This document shows positions 26,901 to 31,968 of a DNA stretch of 31,968 nucleotides, piece by piece. The position numbers were made by a program, and so were the translations under genes. The notes under the pieces were generated by a model, which was not told the origin of the DNA, searched no databases, and saw nothing but the letters and a program-made list of their open reading frames with translations. The DNA comes from CAZMXI01 sp964570205 (lineage in GTDB: Bacteria > Planctomycetota > Phycisphaerae > Tepidisphaerales > Tepidisphaeraceae), in contig CAZMXI010000036.1 of NCBI GenBank assembly GCA_964570205.1, positions 1 to 31,968 on the forward strand, read 5' to 3'. Position 1 is the stretch's first letter. Every line of letters starts with the position of its first letter.

Positions 26901-27582
26901 CGTCATGGCTTCCCTGGTGCCGCTGGCGATCCTGCTCGGCCCGATGGCGATGACGTTCAGTTGGCTGCCGGCACGCGTGCTCCCGACCGCCGCCAACGCG
27001 CCCGCCGGCGCGGCGATGACCGCCACGGCAACTGTCTCCAGCGACCTCAATGTGCCCGTCGTCCTGCATGTCCCCGAGCCGCTGGGACTGCATCCCACCT
27101 CGACGCCCATGCAGGCGGCGCTGCCCGTCCGCCAGACGCTCCAGAAGTGGGCCGACGACCCCGCCGGCATTCCCGCGCGCCTTGTCCATGCGTCGGGCAG
27201 GTCCCGCGATGACATGGCCCGGGACCTTCGGTCGTTCCTGGCGGCCGGCACGCTGCCTCCGCAGAGCAAAAGGTGGAATCTTGTTGCCGACGACCGCACC
27301 GCGGGGCGTTTCCCGATTACCTTTGCGGTTCCCAATCACACGCCCTTGACGGTCTATGCCGTGCTTGGGGATGAATATCCGCCCGAGCCGGAGGAGACCA
27401 TCGCCAACCCAGACACGGGGCTGATCTCGGTCCGGCTCACCTACGTCAAGTCGATGGAGCGGCGACCGTTCTGGCCCATCCTGGGCACCTTCGGATTCAG
27501 TGACTGGGCCTGGCTGGTGGTATACCTGGTTGCCTATCTGCCGGTGATGTTCATTGCGCGATGGGTTCTGCGCGTTGCATAG
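23986..27582 (+). CDS. RPH/PEP-synthase-like phosphotransferase fused to DUF106-like membrane domain
   Basis: This is a 1198-residue fusion. Residues about 1-285 are a PPDK/PEP-synthase ATP-binding domain: VGGKAINLGEL, AVRSSATAEDL, VIFTANPHTGS, then MEFAI and LLQSRAIT. Residues about 300-700 are a helical middle region. Residues about 725-822 are the swivelling phosphohistidine domain with His782 in GGALSHGAVVARE. No PEP/pyruvate TIM barrel follows, which matches the rifampin phosphotransferase order (ATP-binding, substrate-binding, His). Such enzymes yield AMP, Pi and a phosphorylated substrate. After an acidic linker come membrane helices at about 860-880 and 893-925, a basic helical segment (LATDNKRLREAKRR), a helix at about 970-997, a 170-residue extracytoplasmic part and a final helix with GFSDWAWLVVYLVAYLP. 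This layout recalls DUF106 of the Oxa1 superfamily. The acceptor substrate is unknown. Confidence 0.85.
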   Translation: MDSAQPWLQELRDCRDTSLVGGKAINLGELLRAGFSVPDGFVVTTEAYRAVRAADHGRMPDDLRRQIIAAWRQMDSVPVAVRSSATAEDLAEASMAGQYDTFLNIAAEEALLDAIGRCWASLDSPRTRSYLAEHGIDLSKVAMAVVVQQLVPADVAGVIFTANPHTGSREEMLVEASWGLGEAVVSGLVQPDVLRLDRETGRVIHQAIADKAVWIPPGSHDEAPVEDSRRRLACLGASDIELLWRMASRSADYFQSPQDMEFAIHDGRAYLLQSRAITTLEHVEAYEKLLQSSRDELRRQLGAGRGPWALHNLSETLKHPTPLTWSVIKRFMSGSGGFGEMYRMAGFEPSVRVCGEGFLERIAGRVYMDLSVAAEMFFDGYAFNYDVELLRRQLDAAQNPPTVPYGTMRQRIRTARRVRAVNRKLHAIAEDFSNQLAGRIIPKFTAWCAQEKARDLAGLSTLELIELWRERERKVMDEFAPKSLLPSLIAAMAIADLRQMLDECIWDEDPDELANVLAADEQPDLTVLANAQLYEVAQGLRTLDQWLADHGHRAPDEFDLATPRWREQPDALRAMAAHLKSGADPLELHRHRISRARQRWQEISRYLRDRDTPHLRRRMDLARRYMPWRENAKHYLMLGYDLLRDVALEASRRLEIDSGVFQLTLEELLEALRESSAPRHAINERTIVYGAEQRVVLPQIIDSAAIDTLGQPPRLESTDHYPAFALSTGYACGPARIVCSPQDAGDLGAGYVLVCPSTDPGWTPLFVNASGLVLECGGALSHGAVVAREMNIPAVVVPGATKLFADGEVITVDGRHGAVSRSARIQPVDAAESAEPDESDAHIPRNLVPPGKSRFERSANILAFWCAVVWGFYLAAAFLLPERWLYQPSLRAMDFVLWPVVRLAGKPGTVIIVAAAMAVGTMLLQRLATDNKRLREAKRRSTQLTQAALKLPRGAPRRQAMLGLAHPVQWRIVMASLVPLAILLGPMAMTFSWLPARVLPTAANAPAGAAMTATATVSSDLNVPVVLHVPEPLGLHPTSTPMQAALPVRQTLQKWADDPAGIPARLVHASGRSRDDMARDLRSFLAAGTLPPQSKRWNLVADDRTAGRFPITFAVPNHTPLTVYAVLGDEYPPEPEETIANPDTGLISVRLTYVKSMERRPFWPILGTFGFSDWAWLVVYLVAYLPVMFIARWVLRVA

Positions 27583-27596
27583 CAGAAAGTGCTCAG

Positions 27597-28904
27597 ATGA
27601 TGCGTTTGAGAGTAGTCGTTGGTTTCTGGGTCGGTTTGGGCCTGGCCTGCTCGGCGCTGGCGGTGATCGCGCTGAAAGCGCCGATGTCCAAGATCAACGC
27701 CAGCGCCAAAATGGTCCTTATCGCCCGGATTACCGCGGTCAATCCGGATAATCGTGTTGTCGAGGCCCGCGTGACCGATCTGGCCAAGGGTGAATCGCCC
27801 GGCCCAACTGTGCGCGTGCAGATCCAGGAACCGGCTGAACTGCTCCAGCACGTCAAGGCCGGGCAGGACTTGGTCATCTTTGCCAATGCTCGCCGCGGAT
27901 CGAGCGCCCTGGCCGCCGTGCATGTCGCCGACACCTGGTTGCTGGCCGAGCAATTGCCCAACACCCCGGCCGCCTGGCGCACCAGCAAGGAACACGATCT
28001 TCGCCAGACCTACCCCGGCCGAACTGCCGGCCTCGCGAGGCTCGTGCGGGCGATGAAAGAGGGCAAGCCGGGCATTCTCGACGAAGCCGACGAACCTGTC
28101 TTTGCTGAAGGCGCCAGGGAGATCGCGAGGATCGACGTCAAGGCCCCCACCCTATTCGCTTCGGCCGATATCAATGGCGACAAGAGGCCGGACCTTGTGG
28201 TTGGCTCCGCCGAAGGCGTGACGCTGCTGCTGGGCAAGGATGGCGGCTTCCAGCCGACGGCGGAGGGGTGGCCTGTCAAGGTTCCCTCCGGCTCGATAAG
28301 CGCGTTCGGCGATCTTAACGGCGACGGCAGGGCTGACCTGCTGACGCTCGGTAAGACCGGCGAACTCATGGCGATGATCAACGGCGACTGGACGCCTCGC
28401 ATCTTGCGCCGCATCGGGGAAGCCGGCGAGCAGGAGCCGCTTGCGATGGCAGTCGGCGATTTCGGGGATGATGGCAAGCCGCAGGTGCTCATCGTTCGCG
28501 AAGACGGAATCACCCGTCATGCTCTGGATGCCAACGATGCCGCGTCGGCGGATTTCCTCCGCCTCACCGGCGAGAAGTTCACCCTGTACGATCCCCAGAA
28601 CAAGGGACTGAAGAACGCCGCGGCCGTGGCGTTGGATGCCAATGGCGATGGCCGAAAGGACTATCTCATGATGGCGGATGGCGGTGTGGGGGCGCTGCTT
28701 GTCAATCGCGGCTTCGGAGCGTTTTTGGCCGGCGTGGCTACGCCCCGCGCCCTGCGTGGCCCGAACGCGGCGAAGCTGCCTTTTGCGATCGATTCGACGA
28801 CGCTCTGGACCAGCGCCGACCTTCACGGCGATGGCTTCGAGGAAATCCTCGTGCTCTCCAACGGCATCCTGTACGAATTGAACAACCCGCCCCACAAGAA
28901 GTAG
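27597..28904 (+). CDS. Exported FG-GAP/VCBS repeat protein
   Basis: This protein of about 435 residues has an N-terminal signal or anchor helix (VVVGFWVGLGLACSALAVIAL). A small beta domain at about 35-115 (MVLIARITAVNPDNRVVEAR) precedes at least five FG-GAP repeats with calcium-loop motifs at about 191 (DINGDKRPDL), 238 (DLNGDGRADL), 288 (DFGDDGKPQV), 347 (DANGDGRKDY) and 408 (DLHGDGFEEI). These form an integrin-alpha-like propeller, extracytoplasmic and likely calcium-binding. It starts 14 bases after the phosphotransferase fusion, so it is probably cotranscribed and may be its outer-face partner. Tandem ATGs at 27597 and 27600 leave the exact start open by one codon. The stop is 8 bases from the converging Uma2 gene. 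Confidence 0.85.
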   Translation: MMRLRVVVGFWVGLGLACSALAVIALKAPMSKINASAKMVLIARITAVNPDNRVVEARVTDLAKGESPGPTVRVQIQEPAELLQHVKAGQDLVIFANARRGSSALAAVHVADTWLLAEQLPNTPAAWRTSKEHDLRQTYPGRTAGLARLVRAMKEGKPGILDEADEPVFAEGAREIARIDVKAPTLFASADINGDKRPDLVVGSAEGVTLLLGKDGGFQPTAEGWPVKVPSGSISAFGDLNGDGRADLLTLGKTGELMAMINGDWTPRILRRIGEAGEQEPLAMAVGDFGDDGKPQVLIVREDGITRHALDANDAASADFLRLTGEKFTLYDPQNKGLKNAAAVALDANGDGRKDYLMMADGGVGALLVNRGFGAFLAGVATPRALRGPNAAKLPFAIDSTTLWTSADLHGDGFEEILVLSNGILYELNNPPHKK

Positions 28905-28912
28905 CCGTCGGG

Positions 28913-29473
28913 TCAATCGGCCGGTTCCGGAAACTCGATCCCGCCGTATGCCTCGCGCAGCGGCAGGTCGATCTCCAGGCTCCGCAGTTTCGCCGTGGCA
29001 TCGCGGCCAGACACGGCCGTCAGCAGCCAAGTGCCCTCGGCCTGGCGCAGGAACGTCTCGATGCGCGGCGTTGCCTGCGAGACCAACACGTACTCTTCCA
29101 GTGAATCAAGCTGCCGATAACGATCGAATTTCTCGCCGCGGTCATACCCCTCGGTCGATTCCGACAGCACCTCGATGATGACACGCGGATTCGTGACGGT
29201 CTGGCCGGCGGGATCATTCGGGTCCGTCTGCCGCGGCCCGCAGATCACGCTTGCGTCCGGATAGGTGTACAGCACCTTGCGGGCAATTCGCACTCGCAGG
29301 TTGCTGTCGTAGACGTAACATGGCTTGCCTTTCAGCCGATTGCCCACTTCGCGAATGATATTGGCACGAATGAGGCTGTGGTCGGCCGTTCCGCCGGCCA
29401 TCAGCAGCACCTCGCCATCGCGGTGCTCGTGCTTCTCCTGCGAGTCCTGCTCCATCCGCAGGTAATCCGCCAC
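28913..29473 (-). CDS. Uma2 family (DUF820) putative endonuclease, doubtful 5' end
   Basis: This is a 186-residue protein of the Uma2/DUF820 family, a PD-(D/E)XK nuclease-fold group of unproven role. The family blocks are EKHEHRDGEVLLMAGG, the acids Asp73 in YPDASV and Glu101 in IIEVLSEST, then EKFDRYRQL and EEYVLVSQ. The only in-frame start is GTG at 29473, without a ribosome-binding site. It begins inside the conserved N-terminal motif, since the upstream codons read RYTVADYL in frame but are closed by TAA just before. An ATG about 44 bases upstream is in another frame, so a one-base change may have removed the natural start. Function may be intact or reduced. Confidence 0.8.
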   Translation of the reverse strand: MADYLRMEQDSQEKHEHRDGEVLLMAGGTADHSLIRANIIREVGNRLKGKPCYVYDSNLRVRIARKVLYTYPDASVICGPRQTDPNDPAGQTVTNPRVIIEVLSESTEGYDRGEKFDRYRQLDSLEEYVLVSQATPRIETFLRQAEGTWLLTAVSGRDATAKLRSLEIDLPLREAYGGIEFPEPAD

Positions 29474-29533
29474 CGTATAACGATGTTATTCGACTGGCAG
29501 TCCCGTGCTTCCACCATAACCGCTCGCCGCCGG

Positions 29534-30892
29534 CTATATCACCGGCATGCGCTCGGCCTGCCTGAGGAATTCCAGCGTGCGGTATCGCACGCCCGGGTCG
29601 CTTGACAGGTCTTCCTGTGTGCCGAGGTACTGCCGGAACATATCCACCAGGATCGCCCCCTCGCCCCGCAGCTTCGCCATGCGCCGCCGCTCGGCCTCGC
29701 GGTTGTCGCCGGGCCAGAACTGCTCCTTGGGAAACCATGTCTGCTGATACAGTTCCATCCCCTGCATCACCGGCACGAAGCTCATCGCCCGCCCGTGAAC
29801 CACGAGCGACGGTCGCGGCCATACGTCGCCGGCCAGCGCCGCCGGCGAAAACGCTCCCAGGTTCGTTCCCGCATGCAGGCTGGCCAGTGGAACGGCGATG
29901 TTGCTCGCTAACCACTGCACGCCCCAAGGCAGCAGCCTGTCGGCCGCATGGGCCGCCAACGCATCGAATTCCGCGTAGGGATCGTACAGCACGATCGCGT
30001 CAAACAGCCCATCCTCACCCGCTTCGGCAGCCGCGGCCAACAGCGCTGCCGCGCCGGTGTTCATGCCGATGCCGAAGATCCGCTCCGACGCATCGGTCCG
30101 GTGCCGCTTCACCCATCCGGCCACCGCAAGCACATCCTCCCGCTCGCGGTCGCCATAGCTGATGAAGCTGCCGCCGCTTTCGCCATGAGCCCGAAAATCG
30201 AACACCGCCACGTTATAGCCGCGCGATGCGAGCAGCCACGCCAGCTCAAGCTGCCGCTCTTTCGACGATCCGACCCCATGGCACAGCAGCACTGCTCGCT
30301 TGCCCCATCGTTCGGCCGATTCGGCCAGCAGCGCGTCGGGCATGGCCCCCGCTTCAATCCACCATCCTTCCAGTCGCATCCCGTCGCGGGCAAATGCCTG
30401 AATCGGCGTGTACTGAAGGCCCAACAGCCCCGGGTTGCCCTCTACCCGCAATCTCGGCCTGTAAGCGATGAGCAGGGCGATGGAGTAAGGCACCACGATC
30501 AGCAACAGCAGGGCCCTTTGCCCGAGCAAGCCAACCAGTGCCCGCCATCGGCCTGGCCCGGCTGGGTTGCCCCAGCGGTCCACCGGCACCCTCAGAAGCC
30601 GGTACACGCATTTGAGCAGGAGCAGATCGACCACCCGAAGCACGCACAGGACCGAAATCGCCAGGTAGATCAGGCGGAAGATCTCCCACGCAGGCATGCG
30701 GGCTCCAAGCAGTTTGGCATTTGCCCACGCCAGCGCCGTTCCCACGCCCAGACCGCCGACGCAGTTCACCACCAGGGAAATGACCGGCCGGATGTGACCT
30801 CGCCGCCGCCAGATCAGCGCCGACGCCACCGCAACGATGGGCATGGCCGCGTAGACGCCGATCAGGATGACTTGTGCGACCCACCACATCAT
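29534..30892 (-). CDS. Membrane-anchored alpha/beta hydrolase-like protein with Asn at nucleophile site
   Basis: This protein of about 452 residues has four or five N-terminal transmembrane helices (about residues 1-145), followed by an alpha/beta hydrolase-like domain. Family landmarks are VLLCHGVGSSKERQ, YNVAVFDFRAHGESGGSF and the nucleophile elbow, which here reads GMNTG instead of GXSXG. Asn278 replaces the catalytic Ser. A candidate acid lies in LYDPYAEFDA. The protein may be a non-catalytic relative or use another chemistry. The tandem ATG at 30892 and 30889 is preferred because the membrane domain begins there and AGG lies nine bases upstream; the frame is open further to 31105 without support. 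It follows rplT but is separated from it by a strong terminator. Confidence 0.78.
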   Translation of the reverse strand: MMWWVAQVILIGVYAAMPIVAVASALIWRRRGHIRPVISLVVNCVGGLGVGTALAWANAKLLGARMPAWEIFRLIYLAISVLCVLRVVDLLLLKCVYRLLRVPVDRWGNPAGPGRWRALVGLLGQRALLLLIVVPYSIALLIAYRPRLRVEGNPGLLGLQYTPIQAFARDGMRLEGWWIEAGAMPDALLAESAERWGKRAVLLCHGVGSSKERQLELAWLLASRGYNVAVFDFRAHGESGGSFISYGDREREDVLAVAGWVKRHRTDASERIFGIGMNTGAAALLAAAAEAGEDGLFDAIVLYDPYAEFDALAAHAADRLLPWGVQWLASNIAVPLASLHAGTNLGAFSPAALAGDVWPRPSLVVHGRAMSFVPVMQGMELYQQTWFPKEQFWPGDNREAERRRMAKLRGEGAILVDMFRQYLGTQEDLSSDPGVRYRTLEFLRQAERMPVI

Positions 30893-30976
30893 AAGCTTGA
30901 CCTGCCGGACCGCATTCTGCGGTACGCCACCGCGTTTGTCACCCGCCGATTGTAGCCGGACGATGGTTTCCGAAGA

Positions 30977-31013
30977 CAAAAAGCAAACTCCGCGGGCGGT
31001 GACGCCCGCGGAG
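30977..31013 (-). terminator. Intrinsic terminator of the rpmI-rplT transcript
   Basis: CTCCGCGGGCG at 30988-30998 pairs perfectly with CGCCCGCGGAG at 31003-31013 around a four-base loop. On the minus strand the 11-bp GC-rich stem is followed by TTTGCTTTTTG. It begins 25 bases past the rplT stop, in the position expected for a Rho-independent terminator. Confidence 0.92.
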
Positions 31014-31037
31014 CCTGAATTATCCTGCGAAATCGGC

Positions 31038-31424
31038 TCAAGCCGTGGCGGCCGACTTCTTCTGGGGTTGGCGGATGTGCGGGCGGACCATCTCGACGAT
31101 TGCATCGAACGCGACGGGGTCGGAAATGGCCAGTTCGCTGAGCATTTTGCGGTTCAGTTCGATGCCCGCGTCGGCCAGGGCGGGGATGAACCGATTGTAG
31201 CTCAATCCACGGGCCTTGACGGCGGCGCTGAGGCGTACGATCCACAGGCTGCGGAACTGGCGTTTCTTGGCGCGGCGGTCACGGAAGGAATAGACGCCGG
31301 CCTTCTGGACGAATTCCTTGGCGACGCGGTATAGCGTCCCCGGACCCATGGCGAAGCCCTTGGCGCGTTTGAGTACGCGTTTACGCTTTCGACCGTGGAC
31401 GGGTCCACCTTTGACACGAGGCAT
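31038..31424 (-). CDS. rplT: Large subunit ribosomal protein bL20
   Basis: bL20 is an early-binding 23S rRNA protein needed for assembly of the 50S subunit, and in several bacteria it represses its own operon. The start at 31424 (MPRVKGG) has GAAAGGA upstream; the longer open frame to 31505 is untranslated spacer. Family blocks are RKRVLKRAKGF, YRVAKEFVQKAG, YSFRDRRAKKRQFRSLWI, SYNRFIPAL and ELNRKMLSELA. At 128 residues it is about ten longer than usual, the excess being a C-terminal basic/alanine tail. It follows rpmI after 109 bases that can form alternative hairpins. Confidence 0.98.
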   Translation of the reverse strand: MPRVKGGPVHGRKRKRVLKRAKGFAMGPGTLYRVAKEFVQKAGVYSFRDRRAKKRQFRSLWIVRLSAAVKARGLSYNRFIPALADAGIELNRKMLSELAISDPVAFDAIVEMVRPHIRQPQKKSAATA

Positions 31425-31474
31425 GATGCGATCCTTTCCTGAAGCTAGAGGCGCTCGCCCGGGCCGCCGATGCG

Positions 31475-31534
31475 GCTGCGCCGGGGGGCTTGGCTGCGCC
31501 GGCAAACGGTCGGCGCTTCAATCAACGCCGGCGC
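31475..31534 (-). promoter_or_regulatory. Possible alternative hairpins between rpmI and rplT
   Basis: GCGCCGGC at 31496-31503 can pair perfectly with GCCGGCGC at 31527-31534, which includes the last base of the rpmI stop. The inner CGGCG at 31511-31515 can instead pair with CGCCG at 31526-31530. GGCTGCGCCGG occurs at both 31474-31484 and 31492-31502, giving a third choice. Such competing pairings in the rplT leader could serve translational control by L20. High GC content makes chance pairing a real alternative. Confidence 0.35.
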
Positions 31535-31800
31535 TATTCCGCTTTCGCGACCTGCTTGCCGGCGTAGGTTCTTTCGTGTTCGACGGTCTTGGGGTGAAGA
31601 TGACCGAATCCCATTGCACGTCTGAGGTTGCGCGCGATGCCCTCGGCGACGAGTGCAGGCCGACCCAACTGCCGCTTGACCTTGGAGGTGCGGGCTGACA
31701 TCAGGTGGGACGTTTTCGCGTGGTGGCGTTTGAGCTTGCCCGTCTTGGTGACTTTGAACCGGCTCAGCATGCTCTTGTTCGGCTTCTGTTTGTAGGCCAT
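31534..31800 (-). CDS. rpmI: Large subunit ribosomal protein bL35 with C-terminal extension
   Basis: bL35 is a small component of the 50S subunit, usually encoded between infC and rplT as here. The start at 31800 (MAYKQKPNKS) has GAGGATGGAAG upstream. Typical features are KSMLSRFKVTKTGKLKRHHA and HLMSARTSKVKRQL. Usual length is about 65 residues. This one is 88, with an extra C-terminal segment that includes MGFGHLHPKT and ends in a basic tail. The extension is in frame and free of stops. infC would be expected beyond the right edge, but its end is not identifiable within the window. Confidence 0.96.
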   Translation of the reverse strand: MAYKQKPNKSMLSRFKVTKTGKLKRHHAKTSHLMSARTSKVKRQLGRPALVAEGIARNLRRAMGFGHLHPKTVEHERTYAGKQVAKAE

Positions 31801-31861
31801 CTTCCATCCTCGAAGCTGTTGCTCCCGGCGAACAAACTCCGCCGGACGTAAAGAGCCAAGC

Positions 31862-31890
31862 ATCATAACAACCCCGGCGCAGCAAGTCCA
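31862..31890 (-). promoter_or_regulatory. Candidate sigma-70 promoter for rpmI-rplT
   Basis: Read on the minus strand, TGGACT at 31890-31885 and TATGAT at 31867-31862 are separated by exactly 17 bases, matching consensus at 4 and 5 of 6 positions. Transcription would begin near 31855, leaving a leader of about 55 bases before rpmI. This would allow expression independent of an upstream infC. Confidence 0.4.
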
Positions 31891-31968
31891 TAACCCACAC
31901 CCGCACGTTTGGATGGGGCGTGCCCAAATTTCCGGGCATGGGCATAATATGGGGAGACAGGGGGTTAC

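Noticed and set aside
23986..27582. Canonical phosphoenolpyruvate synthase
   Set aside because: The PEP/pyruvate-binding TIM barrel that should follow the phosphohistidine domain is missing and is replaced by membrane helices.

Overview
The window is a GC-rich bacterial chromosome segment with no tRNA, rRNA, CRISPR array or recognisable transposase. The gene content points to Planctomycetota, perhaps a Phycisphaerae-like lineage: a DUF1559-like protein ending in a DGH motif, a CX4CH c-type haem protein, an ECF sigma operon with an unusual membrane partner, a Uma2-family protein, and many large secreted or membrane proteins of unknown role. This assignment is inferred from family content, since no marker gene was aligned.

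Positions 1-6133. Two coupled genes (a secreted CX4CH haem protein and a small membrane protein) face a four-gene minus-strand operon: ECF sigma factor, single-pass membrane protein in the anti-sigma position, secreted helical protein, and DUF1559-like secreted protein. A clear terminator separates this operon from the gene before it.

Positions 6196-11572. A large NDP-forming acyl-CoA synthetase/GNAT fusion is followed by a stand-alone CBM48-type module, an AT-rich divergent intergenic region with two inverted repeats, and a probable GT-C membrane glycosyltransferase.

Positions 11576-18018. tsaD, a CtpA-type S41 protease and an alpha/beta hydrolase lie on the minus strand. A PocR-GAF-PP2C phosphatase, a DUF1294 protein and a small serine/threonine kinase follow, and the phosphatase and kinase may form a signalling pair.

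Positions 18055-19801. This is a rearranged patch. A 95-bp direct repeat, copied from the start of the von Willebrand A gene, flanks a hemerythrin-like gene tail and a frameshifted TPR gene.

Positions 19727-28904. A plus-strand group encodes a VWA/GATase-like membrane protein, a membrane-anchored PQQ-type propeller, a 1198-residue protein and an FG-GAP propeller. The 1198-residue protein is the most unusual item in the window: a complete rifampin-phosphotransferase/PEP-synthase-like module joined to a C-terminal membrane region resembling the DUF106/EMC3 branch of the Oxa1 superfamily. The last three genes are separated by only 14 bases each and probably form one operon.

Positions 28913-31968. 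A Uma2 protein with a doubtful start and a membrane-tethered alpha/beta hydrolase whose nucleophile position is Asn are followed by rpmI-rplT, with a strong terminator and a candidate promoter.
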